DNA of 64,000 nt from JAWKRB01 sp041389885 (GTDB lineage: Bacteria; Myxococcota_A; Polyangia; Polyangiales; Ga0077539), in contig JAWKRB010000006.1 in the NCBI GenBank assembly GCA_041389885.1, positions 292,634-356,633 on the forward strand, read 5' to 3'. Position numbers and translations under genes: made by a program. The stretch's first letter is position 1. Every line of letters begins with the position of its first letter. Below, in pieces: positions 49,954-60,099 of the stretch. The notes beneath the pieces are model-generated. The model did no database searches. It was not told where the DNA came from and saw nothing but the letters and a program-made list of their open reading frames with translations.

Positions 49954-50850
49954 TCAATCCGTCGCGGTGGCGGGCGCGGCCGCGAGCACGCCCTCCACGG
50001 TCTGGAACACCTGCAGCGGGCTGAGCCAGCTCCGCGAGCCGTCGGCGTTGCGCGGAGCTCCGCCGATGGTGCTGCCGCCGCCCCACCCCGGCTCGATCGT
50101 CGCGAGCGCCGCGAGGATCGTCGGCACGGGGAAGTCCTTCACGAACTCGCTGCGCTTCGCGATGGTGTACGCGTGGCTCCCGTCGAGGAGCGGCGACCAG
50201 ATCACGACGCGCTCGTGCCCGTCGGCGAAGACCCGGCCGTGCGCGCGGGTGCCCACCGAGCGAATCACGCTCCACCCCGTGCCGCGGCACACGACCTCGT
50301 ACCGCGTGTCTGCGCGGTAGTGAGACGTGTACGCGTGCGACGCGCCGTCGGCGTACATCGAGATGCGCCGCCCGACCTCGTCGAGGAGCGCGCGGAGCCC
50401 CTCGGTGTCGAGGGTGTAGTAGGTCCCGTCGGCGCGGGCGCGGGTCTCGGGCTCAGAGATCCACTCGACGATGGTGGGCATCTCGCCCGACAGCGGGTAC
50501 GCGCCGCAGTGCGCGTCGAGGAGGCCCGCGGAGAGCACGAGCCGGTTGACCAGCGGCTCCTGCGCGCGCTCGCGGTGGCGCAGGAGCCACACCGCGAGCG
50601 CGGTGTCGAGGTCGACGTCGTTCACCCACACGCTCAGGCCGTCGGGGATCAGGCCCATCGCGATCGCGTCGTGCACCTGCTCGGCGGTGGAGCGCGTGGC
50701 GTGGCGCACGCAGTCGCCGTGGTGGTCGAAGCTGTATCGCTCGTGCTCCGCGTCGATGCGCGGACCCAGGACGTAGCCGTCGAGGGCGATGCTGTGCGGG
50801 GGGAGCTCCTCGAAGGGTACGGTCCTTCCGCGCTCGATCACGATCTCCAT
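49954..50850 (-). CDS. DHH-motif protein of unknown function
   Basis: About 298 residues. Near the N-terminus, FDHHGDCVRHATRSTAEQ carries a DHH metal-binding motif preceded by GYVLGPRIDAEHERYS; further candidate ligands are VNDVDLDTALAVWLL and DAHCGAYPL. The C-terminal half has no known motif. It may be a DHH-like phosphoesterase, but only part of the canonical set is visible, so no activity is claimed. Start: ATG 50850 has GGAG 6 bp upstream; ATG 50862 is an alternative. Confidence 0.7.
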   Translation of the reverse strand: MEIVIERGRTVPFEELPPHSIALDGYVLGPRIDAEHERYSFDHHGDCVRHATRSTAEQVHDAIAMGLIPDGLSVWVNDVDLDTALAVWLLRHRERAQEPLVNRLVLSAGLLDAHCGAYPLSGEMPTIVEWISEPETRARADGTYYTLDTEGLRALLDEVGRRISMYADGASHAYTSHYRADTRYEVVCRGTGWSVIRSVGTRAHGRVFADGHERVVIWSPLLDGSHAYTIAKRSEFVKDFPVPTILAALATIEPGWGGGSTIGGAPRNADGSRSWLSPLQVFQTVEGVLAAAPATATD

Positions 50851-50883
50851 TCGGGGCTCCATCTCGCGAGGGGCGGCGCCGAC

Positions 50884-52668
50884 TCAGCGTCGGCGGTACA
50901 GGGTCCATTCGCGGCCTTCGTGGACGCGCTCGTATCGATCGGGGTGCCGCGCCGGCTGCTCGACGCCTCGGCGGCAGAGCACGTAGTCATAGTAGCGATG
51001 CTCCGGGTCGGCGGCGTCAAGGTCGGCCTGCCACTCCCACCGCGGCCGCAGCCGCGGAGGCCGCGGCCCGTCTTCGCGATACCTGAACGGCGACTGCGGG
51101 AAGTCTGCGAACGAGAAGGTCGCCACGTCGCCGCCGCGCACCTGGTAGTACGCCGCGACGTGGAGCAGCGGCACGTTGGGCACCTCGGCGCTCGTCTGCG
51201 GCGAGAGCAGCGCCACGAGCCGCTGGCCCGGCCTCGCGTGCGACAGTACCTCGTCGAGGTCGCCCAGCTCGCTCTGCTCCCAGCGCGCGAAGCGCCGACC
51301 CAGGTCGTCGGAGAGCCCGAGCGCGCCCACCGCGCAGAGCACGGGCACGAGCCGCATCGTCCATCCCCCGCCGCGGCCGCCGAGGCAGAGCGGGAGCACC
51401 AGCGCCGCCGTCACCGCGAAGCGCGTGTGAATGGGCCAGATCCACCCGTACGAGCTCGGCGTGACGGCGTAGAGCGCGGCCAGGAGCAGCGGCAGCCACG
51501 CGAGCCGCCACGAGGCGTCGTCCCACTCGGCCTCTTCGCGAGGCGGGGCGGCGCCCGCGACGAGCGCGCCGAGGGCCGCGACGCAGGCGGCCCGCGCGCC
51601 GATCTCGGCCCAGGTCGCCTCGGGCGGCGCGTCGAGCCCCCACACCCACGCGAAGGCGCGGTGCCGAACGACGTACGTCGCCGCGAAGGCCAGGGCGACC
51701 GCGGCGGTGACCTTCGCGGGCGCCGGCGCGGAGCGTCGCTCGCGCATCGCGAGGGCCGCCGCCGCGAGGGCCGCCGCGCCCCAGAGCAGCAGCGCGCGCT
51801 CGTCCTTGTCGCCGGGGACGTCGAGGAGCACCGCGGGGAGCTCTCGCGGCAGCGTGGCGAGCGCGGGCCACTCCGGGCGCGCGGTCACCCCCACGCCGCC
51901 CGCGCGCACCGACGCGTCCCCCGCGGGGGTGCGCAGCAGCCACGCCGCCGCCGCGAGGAGCGAAGGGATCAAGAACGCGAGGTCGCGCGCGGCCGTCACG
52001 AAGAACGTCCTCACCCGCGCCGCGAGCGGGCGCTCGGGGTCTCGCAGCGCGTCGACGTCGACCAGCAGCAGCGCGCCGAGGCCCAGCATCCCGTAGGGGA
52101 TTAGGTGCGAGTAGAAGCTCAGCACCGCGAGCGCGGCGAGCCCGAGCTGCGCCCGGCGAGCGCGGCGCGAGCTCCGCCGCGCGAAGATCGAAAGCGCCCA
52201 GAGCGCCAGCGGCACGCCGATCAGGAAGTTGAGAAACCCCAGCAACATCTGAGGGTTCCAGAGCAGTGGCCAGCAGAGCGCGGCGAGGCGCTGGTCGCGC
52301 CCGGTGCGCCGGAGCACGGCGCGGAGCCCGTAGGGCGTCGCGACCACGACGAGCGCGGCGACGAGCTTCATCGCCCCCTCCACGCCGAGGACCGACGAGA
52401 GGGGCAGCGCGAGCGCGTACACCGAGAGGTACTGCGTGCGCGAGAGCGAGAGCGTGTAGAGCGCGTCGAGGTCGGCGGAGAAGATCAGCCGCTTGAGCAC
52501 CGCCGTCGCCGCCATGTGCTGCGGGAGGTCCTGCAGGGGCACGTGCCTCGAGGCGAGGAGCGGCGCCGCCAGGCACACCGTGACGACGGCGAAGGCGAGG
52601 TCGAACGCCGTCACCCGGGAGAGTCGGAGCCAGAGGCTCCGGGGCAGAGAGGTCGCGTCGCCGCTCAT
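50884..52668 (-). CDS. polytopic membrane protein, GT-C glycosyltransferase-like
   Basis: A 594-residue protein with about ten to twelve membrane segments and a soluble C-terminal domain (about 470-594). The first extracytoplasmic loop has acidic residues in VPLQDLPQHMAATAVL, a layout typical of GT-C lipid-linked sugar transferases (Asp-rich first loop, then TM bundle and periplasmic domain). The tail (YYDYVLCRRG, YERVHEGREWTLYRRR) is like the C-terminus of several myxobacterial GT-C-like proteins. The substrate is unknown. It overlaps the upstream M16 peptidase gene by 4 bp (ATGA). Confidence 0.7.
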   Translation of the reverse strand: MSGDATSLPRSLWLRLSRVTAFDLAFAVVTVCLAAPLLASRHVPLQDLPQHMAATAVLKRLIFSADLDALYTLSLSRTQYLSVYALALPLSSVLGVEGAMKLVAALVVVATPYGLRAVLRRTGRDQRLAALCWPLLWNPQMLLGFLNFLIGVPLALWALSIFARRSSRRARRAQLGLAALAVLSFYSHLIPYGMLGLGALLLVDVDALRDPERPLAARVRTFFVTAARDLAFLIPSLLAAAAWLLRTPAGDASVRAGGVGVTARPEWPALATLPRELPAVLLDVPGDKDERALLLWGAAALAAAALAMRERRSAPAPAKVTAAVALAFAATYVVRHRAFAWVWGLDAPPEATWAEIGARAACVAALGALVAGAAPPREEAEWDDASWRLAWLPLLLAALYAVTPSSYGWIWPIHTRFAVTAALVLPLCLGGRGGGWTMRLVPVLCAVGALGLSDDLGRRFARWEQSELGDLDEVLSHARPGQRLVALLSPQTSAEVPNVPLLHVAAYYQVRGGDVATFSFADFPQSPFRYREDGPRPPRLRPRWEWQADLDAADPEHRYYDYVLCRRGVEQPARHPDRYERVHEGREWTLYRRR

Positions 52669-54056
52669 ACGCTCGACGCCGGGGCCGCGGCGCGGGGCGC
52701 TGACCTCGCCGGAGGCTCATAGCGCGCCGAGGGCGGCGGGTGGCGGCGCGAGGCGCGCGCGAGCTCGAGGTGGCGACGAAACCGCCGCACCGCGCCCCGC
52801 ACGCCGCGGCGCGTGGCGACCGAGACCGTGCCCACCAGCGCGAGGTTCAGGCGCTCGGGCGCGAAGCACAGACGCGCCGCGCGACGCAGCTCGGCGGGCG
52901 TGAGGGCGAGCGCCTCCCGCCTCCGCGCCGCGGGCGTCGCCCGCGAGCCCATGAGCGCCTCGCTGCCGTAGAAATCGCACAACGACAGGGCGTCGTCCTC
53001 GAGGGCGTCGAGGTCGAAGGCGTAGCGCCGCTGCGCCTTCTCGAGCTCGGACGCGGTGGGTCCCTGCACGGCGAGGTCGGCGAGGATGGTGAGCACCTCG
53101 TCGACGAGCTCGACGGCGGAGCCGTGCGCGACCGAGGCCGCGACGTCGAAGACGCCGACGTCCTCGAAGACCTCGGCCCCGGCGGAGACCTCGTAGGCCA
53201 GGCCGCGCTCGTCGCAGATGCGCCGGTGGAGCCGCGTCGACATGCCGCCGTCGAGCACGCGCACCAGGAGCTCGAGGGCCCTGGCGCCCCGAGCGTGCAG
53301 CCCTCGGGTCGCGAAGCCGACGCGCACGTCGGTCTGGCTCGCGCCGGGGTTCTCGACCGCGCGCACGAGCGGTCGCCGCTGCGACGCGTGAAAGGCCTCG
53401 GCCGCGGGGGCGCGTCCCTCGGGCAGGGCGCCGAACCCCCTCGCGACGGAGCGTCGCACCGCGTCGTGCGGCAGGGGGCTCGCGACGGTGACCACGACGT
53501 TGCCCGCGGTGAAGAAGCGGCGGAGGTGAGCGCGCAGGTGGCGCTCGCTGAAGCGGTCGACGTTGGCCGCGCTGCCGAGGATCGGGAGCGCGAGGGAGTG
53601 CCCGCGAAAGACCATCGCGCGCACGAGGTTGTCGGCGTTGATGTCGCGGCCGTCGTCGTCGAGGTCCTCGAGGATCTCTTCGCGCACGATGCCGCGCTCG
53701 ACGTCGATCGCGGTGAGCTCGGGCTCGACGAAGACCCGCCCCAGCTCGACGCAGCCCTCCGCGAGGGACTCGGGCGGCAGCGTCAGCTCGAACGACGTGA
53801 AGTCAGCCTGCGTCGCCGCGTTCAGCGACGCGCCGAGCGACTCGACGCGGTGGTTGAACTCGGCCGCGCTGGGGTGCGAGCTCGTGCCCCGAAAGAGCAT
53901 GTGCTCGAGAAAGTGCGTCAGCCCGTTCGTGCGCCGGCTCTCGTGGCGCGAGCCGACCTTGACGTACGCCGTGAGCACCACCCGGCGCAGGTGCGGGCGG
54001 CGGATCGTGACGACCCTCAGGCCGTTCGGGAGGAGCCCGGTGGAGACGGTGTGCAT
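52665..54056 (-). CDS. M16 family zinc metallopeptidase
   Basis: A 463-residue insulinase/pitrilysin-type peptidase. The zinc motif HxxEH is present in LTHFLEHMLFRGTSS, with the distal Glu in RGIVREEILEDLDDDG. The second M16 domain (about 220-430) lacks a zinc site, as usual (DGGMSTRLHRRICDERGLAY). The C-terminal 40 residues are Arg/Pro-rich. There is no signal peptide, so it is cytoplasmic or exported by an unknown route. It is translationally coupled to the GT-C-like gene. Confidence 0.9.
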   Translation of the reverse strand: MHTVSTGLLPNGLRVVTIRRPHLRRVVLTAYVKVGSRHESRRTNGLTHFLEHMLFRGTSSHPSAAEFNHRVESLGASLNAATQADFTSFELTLPPESLAEGCVELGRVFVEPELTAIDVERGIVREEILEDLDDDGRDINADNLVRAMVFRGHSLALPILGSAANVDRFSERHLRAHLRRFFTAGNVVVTVASPLPHDAVRRSVARGFGALPEGRAPAAEAFHASQRRPLVRAVENPGASQTDVRVGFATRGLHARGARALELLVRVLDGGMSTRLHRRICDERGLAYEVSAGAEVFEDVGVFDVAASVAHGSAVELVDEVLTILADLAVQGPTASELEKAQRRYAFDLDALEDDALSLCDFYGSEALMGSRATPAARRREALALTPAELRRAARLCFAPERLNLALVGTVSVATRRGVRGAVRRFRRHLELARASRRHPPPSARYEPPARSAPRAAAPASSV

Positions 54057-54121
54057 CGCTCTGTGCGGTCGTAGTCTGTCGCCTCGCCGGTCGCAACCGC
54101 CACCGCCCGCGCGGCTCGCGG

Positions 54122-55867
54122 TCAGTTCTCTTCGGCGGGGTTCGCGGCGGCGGGGCGCAGCCGGGGCGAGTTGCCGACCTCGACGGCCCGCTCGCGCTCG
54201 GCGACCTGCCGGGCGCGGTTGATGTAGCGAACGAGCGCGAGGTTCTGGCGCACGGCGAGCATCGAGCCGTAGGTGGTGCGCAGGAGCTCCGAGCGCTGCC
54301 TGGCGAACTCCTCGCGGGTGGCGCGCACGCGGCTGCCCTCCTTGAAGCGCATGATGAAGTGGTCGTCGCCGACCTTCACGGGCGCCGACACGAGCGGGTT
54401 GCGCTCGTCGAGGGTGAAGGCGATGGAGGTGAGCTGCTCGGGGTTGGGCACGTCGCTCGCGACGCTGCCGTTGCGCGAGAAGGCCTCGCTCTCGGCGAGC
54501 TCCGGCGCGCCGAGGTCGGTGCGCTCCACGGCGGCGAGGGAGATGCCCCCGGCCAGCGGCGCCGGCGCGGGGACCTCGCCGCGGTAGAAGTCCCGCAGCG
54601 CCGCCGTGCGGAGCTCGCGAGCCACGGTGTCGAGGGCGCCCGCGCGCACCCGGCCCAGCGCCGTCGCCGCGGCCTCGCGGGCGAGCACCGCGGCCTGCGA
54701 CTCGCGGTAGAGCGTGCGGGCGATCTCGCGCTTGCCGTCGGCCTCGGCGACGTCGCCCTCGCGGGTGCCGAGCAGCTGGATCACGTGCCAGCCGAACTGC
54801 GTGCGCACCGGGGCGCTGATGCCGTTGGGCTGCAGCGCGGCCGCCGCGGCAGAGAACTCCGCGACGTAGCGGTCGGGCTGGGACCAGCCGAGCTCGCCGC
54901 CGGCGCGCCAGCTGCCGTCGTCTTCGGAGTAGAGCCGGGCGAGGCGGACGAAGTCGCCGCCGGCGACGAGCTGCGCGTGAATGGCCTGGGCGCGGGTCTG
55001 CGCCTCGGCGCGCTGCGCGTCGGTGGCGTCATCGGGGAACTTCACCAGGATGTGCCGCACGCGGATCTGACGCGGCAGGTGCTGGAGGCTGTCGCGGCGG
55101 CGCTGCCACTCGCGGTTCACGTCCTCGGCGTGGGCGCGGGCCCAGGCGTCGACCGCGGTGGCGTCGTCGTCGCGCACGAGGGTGCGAAAGAACGCGAGGT
55201 TGAAGCGGATGTACTTCACCACGAGCTGGTCGTGGGTGCGCTGGTACTCCTGCCACATCTCCTCGTCGGAGATCGACACCGACGCGCGCACCATCTCCCG
55301 CATGCGGTCGGCGAGCATCTCGCGCTTCATCGACTCGCGGAGGTCAGACACCGTGCGGCCGAAGAGCCGGCGCACCGAGCGCTCGAACAGCGGGTACTGA
55401 AACTCCGTCGCGGTGCCGCAGAGCGTGCGGGGGAACTCCACGGGGCCCGAGCGGCGCAGCACCGACTCGGCCTGGGTGCCCACGCTGAAGTAGAACCGGC
55501 AGGCGCGGAACTGCTCGTTGACCATCTCGTCGGTGACGCGCATGCCGAGGCGCTCGGCCTCCTGCGCGAGGAGCTCGCGCTCGATGAGCCCGTTGAGCAC
55601 GCCCTCGCGCAGCGACACCTCGATGGCCGGGTTCTCCGACGCGCTCACCGGGACCATCTGGCTCGCGAATTTACGCGCGGACACGTAGTCGGCGTCGATG
55701 AGCGTGCGGTCGCGAACGCGCGCGATGAAGTTCACCCTCAGGGACTCGCGGCTGCATCCCGCCTGCGAGTTTCCCGGCCCCCAGCTCACGCCGAACACCA
55801 TCGCGACGCTGGCGACGAGGACGAGCATGAGAAACGAGTTGGAGTGTCGACGGAGTCCTTCGAACAT
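54122..55867 (-). CDS. membrane-anchored PpiD/SurA-type peptidyl-prolyl isomerase
   Basis: A 581-residue periplasmic foldase. An N-terminal membrane anchor (SFLMLVLVASVAMVFGVSWG) is followed by a SurA-N-like chaperone domain (about 45-240, LNGLIERELLAQEAERLGMR) and a parvulin domain (about 265-375: IRVRHILVKFPDDATD, GELGWSQPDRYVAEF, FGWHVIQLLGTREG). A C-terminal helical region completes the PpiD-like layout. It helps outer-membrane and secreted proteins fold. It is divergent from rpsO. Confidence 0.88.
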   Translation of the reverse strand: MFEGLRRHSNSFLMLVLVASVAMVFGVSWGPGNSQAGCSRESLRVNFIARVRDRTLIDADYVSARKFASQMVPVSASENPAIEVSLREGVLNGLIERELLAQEAERLGMRVTDEMVNEQFRACRFYFSVGTQAESVLRRSGPVEFPRTLCGTATEFQYPLFERSVRRLFGRTVSDLRESMKREMLADRMREMVRASVSISDEEMWQEYQRTHDQLVVKYIRFNLAFFRTLVRDDDATAVDAWARAHAEDVNREWQRRRDSLQHLPRQIRVRHILVKFPDDATDAQRAEAQTRAQAIHAQLVAGGDFVRLARLYSEDDGSWRAGGELGWSQPDRYVAEFSAAAAALQPNGISAPVRTQFGWHVIQLLGTREGDVAEADGKREIARTLYRESQAAVLAREAAATALGRVRAGALDTVARELRTAALRDFYRGEVPAPAPLAGGISLAAVERTDLGAPELAESEAFSRNGSVASDVPNPEQLTSIAFTLDERNPLVSAPVKVGDDHFIMRFKEGSRVRATREEFARQRSELLRTTYGSMLAVRQNLALVRYINRARQVAERERAVEVGNSPRLRPAAANPAEEN

Positions 55868-56018
55868 GAGCTTCGATGCCTCGATATGGGCGTTGCGCGG
55901 CCGCGGAGCGGGTCGGCTTCGGCGGGGCGTGTATAAGCGGTCGTCGTCCCCTCTGGCGACGCGAGACGCGCAGGTCGTCCCGCCGAGGGAGCGATGCCAC
56001 TATCACATCATCGGGTGA

Positions 56019-56046
56019 TTGACACCTCCGTCGGATGGCGGATAAT
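56019..56046 (+). promoter_or_regulatory. sigma70 promoter of rpsO
   Basis: Consensus TTGACA at 56019-56024, a 16-bp spacer and GATAAT at 56041-56046 (five of six). It is the best -35/-10 pair seen in the window and places the transcription start near 56053, about 26 bp before the rpsO ATG, with AGGA at 56065-56068 as ribosome site. Confidence 0.8.
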
Positions 56047-56078
56047 CCCGCGCCGATTTTCACCAGGAAAGCCCTGCC

Positions 56079-56348
56079 ATGTCTTTGCACGCTACGAAGA
56101 AGGTCGAGATCATCGAGAAGTTCCGCACCGCCGAGGGCGACACCGGGTCCCCCGAGGTGCAGATCGCCCTGCTGAGCACCCGCATCGCGGAGCTCACCGA
56201 GCACTTCGCGACCCACAAGAAGGACCACCACTCGCGCCGCGGGCTGCTGAAGCTCGTCGGGCAGCGCCGCCGTCTCCTGGATTATCTGAAGAACAAGGAC
56301 GTCACCCGGTACCGGACGCTCATCGGCGCCCTGGGCCTCCGTAAGTGA
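56079..56348 (+). CDS. rpsO: 30S ribosomal protein S15
   Basis: An 89-residue S15 binding 16S rRNA in the platform. Signature regions: DTGSPEVQIALLSTRIAELT, HKKDHHSRRGLLKLVGQRR and LLDYLKNKDVTRYRTLI. The length is canonical. Strong promoter upstream, terminator hairpin 14 bp downstream, then pnp, the classical rpsO-pnp order. Confidence 0.97.
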   Translation: MSLHATKKVEIIEKFRTAEGDTGSPEVQIALLSTRIAELTEHFATHKKDHHSRRGLLKLVGQRRRLLDYLKNKDVTRYRTLIGALGLRK

Positions 56349-56362
56349 CGGCTTGACCCCCC

Positions 56363-56397
56363 CCGACGCCCTGACGCCCACGCGATCAGGGCGTCGG
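56363..56397 (+). terminator. intrinsic-terminator-like hairpin after rpsO
   Basis: CCGACGCCCTGA (56363-56374) and TCAGGGCGTCGG (56386-56397) form a perfect 12-bp stem with an 11-nt loop, followed by TGTTTC. The short T run suggests partial termination or attenuation before pnp. Confidence 0.75.
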
Positions 56398-56597
56398 TGT
56401 TTCAGGGCCCGCGGTCGCGTCCCACTGCCCCCACGCGGGCGATGTCCTGGGGCGGCCGCGCAACGCCCCGTGGCGAAGGGATCACACTCTCTCCGTCGCT
56501 CGGTCTTCGCTTCGTGCGCACGGTCGCTGCAGCGCCCGCGCCCAGGAACCGAGGACTCCGAACGACGAGCGCTCCCGCCGCTGCGCGCCAGACCCGA

Positions 56598-56616
56598 CAC
56601 GGGCAATGTCCCCGTG
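56598..56616 (+). promoter_or_regulatory. small hairpin in the pnp leader
   Basis: CACGGG-CAATGTC-CCCGTG, a 6-bp stem with a 7-nt loop, 51 bp before the pnp ATG. It is a candidate structured element in the leader; it could equally be chance in such GC-rich sequence. Confidence 0.35.
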
Positions 56617-56666
56617 CTCCGGGCGGCGTCTCTCCTGGGCATCGCCCGCGGCGTCGGAGCATTCGT

Positions 56667-58880
56667 ATGAGCATCGTCCGAGAGAGCGTTCAAATCGGCG
56701 AGATGACCGTCACCATCGAGACGGGTCGCCTCGCCAAGCAGTCGCACGGCAGCGTGCTGATCTCCGCGGGAGAGACCGTGATCCTGGTCACCGCCTGCGC
56801 GAACAGCGAGGAGCGGCCTGGCATCGACTTCTTCCCCCTGACCTGCGACTACATCGAGAAGACCTACGCCGCGGGCAAGATCCCCGGCGGGTTCTTCAAG
56901 CGCGAGGCCCGGCCGCGCGACGAGGAGGTGCTGACCTCGCGCCTCATCGACCGTCCCTGCCGCCCGCTCTTCCCCGAGGGCTTTCGCTGCGACACCCAGG
57001 TCATCGCCATGGTGATCTCGCAGGACAAGACCTACCCCGCCGACACCCTCGCGCTCACCGGCGCGAGCACGGCCCTCACCATCTCCGACATCCCCTTCAA
57101 CGGCCCGATCGCGGGCGTGCGCGTGGGCCGCGTCGACGGCCGCCTCGTCGCCAACCCCACCTTCGAGCAGATCGCCAAGAGCGACCTCGACATCATCGTG
57201 GCCGCGAGCCGAGACGCGATCGTCATGGTCGAGGGCGGCGCCGACGAGATCCTCGAGGAGGACCTCGTCGAGGCGCTCACCTTCGCGCACCGCAGCGTGC
57301 AGGCGGTGCTCGACCTGCAGGAGACCATCCGCGCCGCGGTGGGCAAGCCCAAGCGCACCTTCGTCGCGAAGCGCCCCACCGACGACATGATGCGCCGCGT
57401 GCGCGAGGTCGCCGGCGCCGACCTCAACGACGCGTCGCGCACCCGCGTGAAGCAGGAGCGCTACGCGAAGTTCAAGGCCATCAAGTCGCGGGTGATGGCC
57501 GAGATCGGGCCTGAGTTCGCGGGCCAGGAGTCGCTCGTCAAGGAGGCCTTCGGCGAGGTGCAGTCGAGCGTCATGCGCACGATGATCACCGACGAGCTCG
57601 TGCGCATCGACGGCCGCGACATGGTCACCGTGCGCCCGATCTCCTGCGAGGTCGGCTGGCTCCCGCGCACCCACGGGAGCGCGCTCTTCACCCGCGGCGA
57701 GACCCAGGGCATCGTCACCACGACCCTCGGCACCACGCAGGACGAGCAGAAGATCGACAACCTGCTCGGCGAGCGCTGGAAGCGCTTCATGCTGCACTAC
57801 AACTTCCCGCCCTACTCGGTGGGTGAGGTCAAGCCGCTGCGCTCCCCGGGGCGCCGCGAGGTCGGCCACGGCACCCTCGCCGAGCGCGCGCTCATGCGGG
57901 TCATGCCGTCGCACGACCAGTTCCCCTACACCGTGCGCATCGTCAGCGAGATCACCGAGTCGAACGGCTCGAGCTCGATGGCCTCGGTGTGCGGCGGCAC
58001 CCTCTCGCTGATGGACGCCGGCGTGCCCATCCGCGCGCCCGTCGCGGGCATCGCGATGGGCCTCATCAAGGAGGGCGAGAAGGTCGCCGTGCTCACCGAC
58101 ATCCTCGGCGACGAAGACCACCTCGGCGACATGGACTTCAAGGTCTGCGGCACCCGCAAGGGCATCACCGCAGTCAGATGGACATCAAGATCGAGGGCTC
58201 TCCCGGAGATCCTCGAGGAGGCCCTCGGTCAGGCCCGCGACGCGCGCGCCTGCACATCCTCGACCCGGATGCTCGCGACCCTCGCCGCGCCCCGCCCCAA
58301 GCTTTCTCCAAGTACGCGCCGCGGATCACCACCTTCAAGGTGGCCCCGTCGCAGATCCGCGTGGTCATCGGCCCCGGCGGCAAGACCATCAAGGGCATCG
58401 TCGACCAGACCGGCGTCGCCATCGACATCGCCGACGACGGCACCGTGAGCATCGCCAGCGCCGACGGCGCGGCGGTGCAGCGCGCCATCGACATCATCGA
58501 GGGCTCACGAGCAGAGGCCGAGATCGGCGCCACGTACAAGGGCACCGTCAAGCGCCTCACCGACTACGGCGCCTTCATCGAGATCTTCCCCGGCACCGAG
58601 GGCCTGCTGCACGTGAGAGCAGGCTCGACCACAAGCGGGTCGAGAACGTCGCCGACGAGCTCAAGGAGGGCCAGGAGATCGAGGTCAAGGTCCTCGCGAT
58701 CGAGGAGGGCTCGGGCAAGGTGCGGCTCTCTCGCCGCGCGCTCATGCCGCTCCCCGAGGGCGAGGAGGGCGAGCGCGCCAAGGAGCGTATGGAGCGCGCC
58801 CACGCCGAGGTCCCCGTCGCTCGGACGACCGCGGCGAGAACGCGGCGACCGACCGCGGCCCCCGCGGCCCGCGTCGCTGA
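56667..58880 (+). CDS. pnp: polyribonucleotide nucleotidyltransferase, broken by several indels
   Basis: PNPase, the phosphorolytic 3'-5' exoribonuclease. From ATG 56667 the two RNase PH domains read correctly to about 58170 (TRGETQGIVTTTLGT, LGDMDFKVCGTRKGITA). After that the protein is recoverable only by changing frame: GLPREILEEALGQARDARLH, then the KH domain (VVIGPGGKTIKGIV) and S1 domain (YKGTVKRLTDYGAFIEIFPG), continuing in another frame as ELDHKRVENVADELKEG and ending SDDRGENAATDRGPRGPRR at the TGA 58878-58880. Likely indels are near 58175, 58200, 58245, 58262, 58308, 58615 and 58810. Restored length is about 737 residues, normal for the family. Confidence 0.88.
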
Positions 58881-58968
58881 ACCCTCTCCCCCGGCGCCGC
58901 CTCCGGGCGGCGTCACCCCCCCTCTGGCGCATTGTTTCGCGCCTCTTTGTCCAGTAGAACGCGCCACC

Positions 58969-59986
58969 ATGACGCAAGCGATCAACGTGGTCGTCGTAGG
59001 CGCGACCGGCGCCGTCGGTCACGCGATGCTGTCGATCCTCGCCGAGCGGAGCTTTCCCCTCGGAGACCTCCGCCTCGTCGCGTCCCCCGCCTCCGCGGGC
59101 CGCGTGGTGCGCTTCGCCGGGCGAGAGATCACGCTCCAGGCGGCGTCGCCCGAGGCGGCTCGACAGGATGCAGGTCGCGCTCTTCTCCGCAGGCGCCTCC
59201 ACCTCCCGCAGGCCCCCGTCGCCGCCTCGCGGAACTGCCTCGTCATCGACAACAGCGGCGCGTTTCGCATGGACGACGTCCCTCTGGTGATCCCCGAGGT
59301 CAACGCCCGGCGCATCGCCGCGCCGCCCCGGGGCATCATCGCGAACCCGAATTGCTCCACCATCCAGATGCTCGTGGCCCTCGAGCCCCTGCACCGCGCG
59401 GCGGGCCTCGAGCACGTCGTGGTGTCGACATACCAGGCCATCGGCGGCAAGGGCGCGCGCGCCCCTCGAGGAGTTCGCCGGGCAGCGCAGCCTCGCGAAC
59501 GGAGAGGCAACGTCGGCGTCGATCCTCCCAGGCGTGCTCGCGAGCAACCTCCTCTGCGACTGGAAGCACGACGCGTCGGGCTACTCCGAGGAGGAGCTGA
59601 AGATGGTCGCCGAGAGCCGAAAGATCCTGGAGCTCCCGGCGCTCCGCGTCTCCCCCACCTGCGTGCGCGTGCCCGTGCCCAACGGTCACAGCGAGTCGGT
59701 CTGGGCGCGCTTCTCGCGGGAGATCAGCCGCGACGAGGCCCTCGAGCTCCTGCGCGCGGCCCCCGGCGTCGTCGTCGACGAGCGGGTGGGCCCCGCGATG
59801 CACCCGCAGCCGACGCACGTGTCGGGCACCGACGCCGTGGCGGTCGGTCGTGTTCGCCGAGACCCCGACGACCCCCGCGCGCTCTCGCTCTGGATCGTGG
59901 GCGACAACCTCCGCAAGGGCGCGGCGCTCAACGCCGTGCAGATCGCCGAGCGGGCCTTCGGCCTCGCGGTGCCATCCACGCCCTGA
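58969..59986 (+). CDS. asd: aspartate-semialdehyde dehydrogenase, broken by indels
   Basis: Asd makes aspartate semialdehyde for Lys, Thr, Met and diaminopimelate. The start at ATG 58969 gives VVVVGATGAVGHAMLSIL (NADP loop). Frame disturbances occur near 59155-59215, where VALFSAGAST is readable only in another frame, and near 59465 (one extra C). The catalytic Cys in IIANPNCSTIQML and the His in PVPNGHSESVWARF are both present, and the C-terminus ends VGDNLRKGAALNAVQIAER. The pieces in order give a normal-length enzyme of about 338 residues. Confidence 0.88.
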
Positions 59987-60099
59987 TGCGCGACGACACG
60001 CTGACATTCTGGCGGTCCGCGGGCGCCCGCTCCTGCAGTCAACGCGCGGGTTTCTCTGCGATCCGTAGGAGGCTTCGGGCGTTGCTGCCGACTCCCCTC

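Larger units (their letters stand above)
56349..56666 (+). other. 318-bp rpsO-pnp intergenic region
   Basis: It contains a 12-bp-stem terminator-like hairpin (56363-56397) and a 6-bp hairpin (56598-56616) but no gene I can support. A frame running through it into pnp gives low-complexity sequence without family features. The length fits a processed rpsO-pnp leader, as in enterobacteria where RNase III and PNPase autoregulate pnp; no promoter for pnp is evident inside it. Confidence 0.6.

Noticed and set aside
58160..59986. True pseudogenisation of pnp and asd
   Set aside because: Both are housekeeping genes with all catalytic motifs preserved; clustered indels fit consensus errors better.
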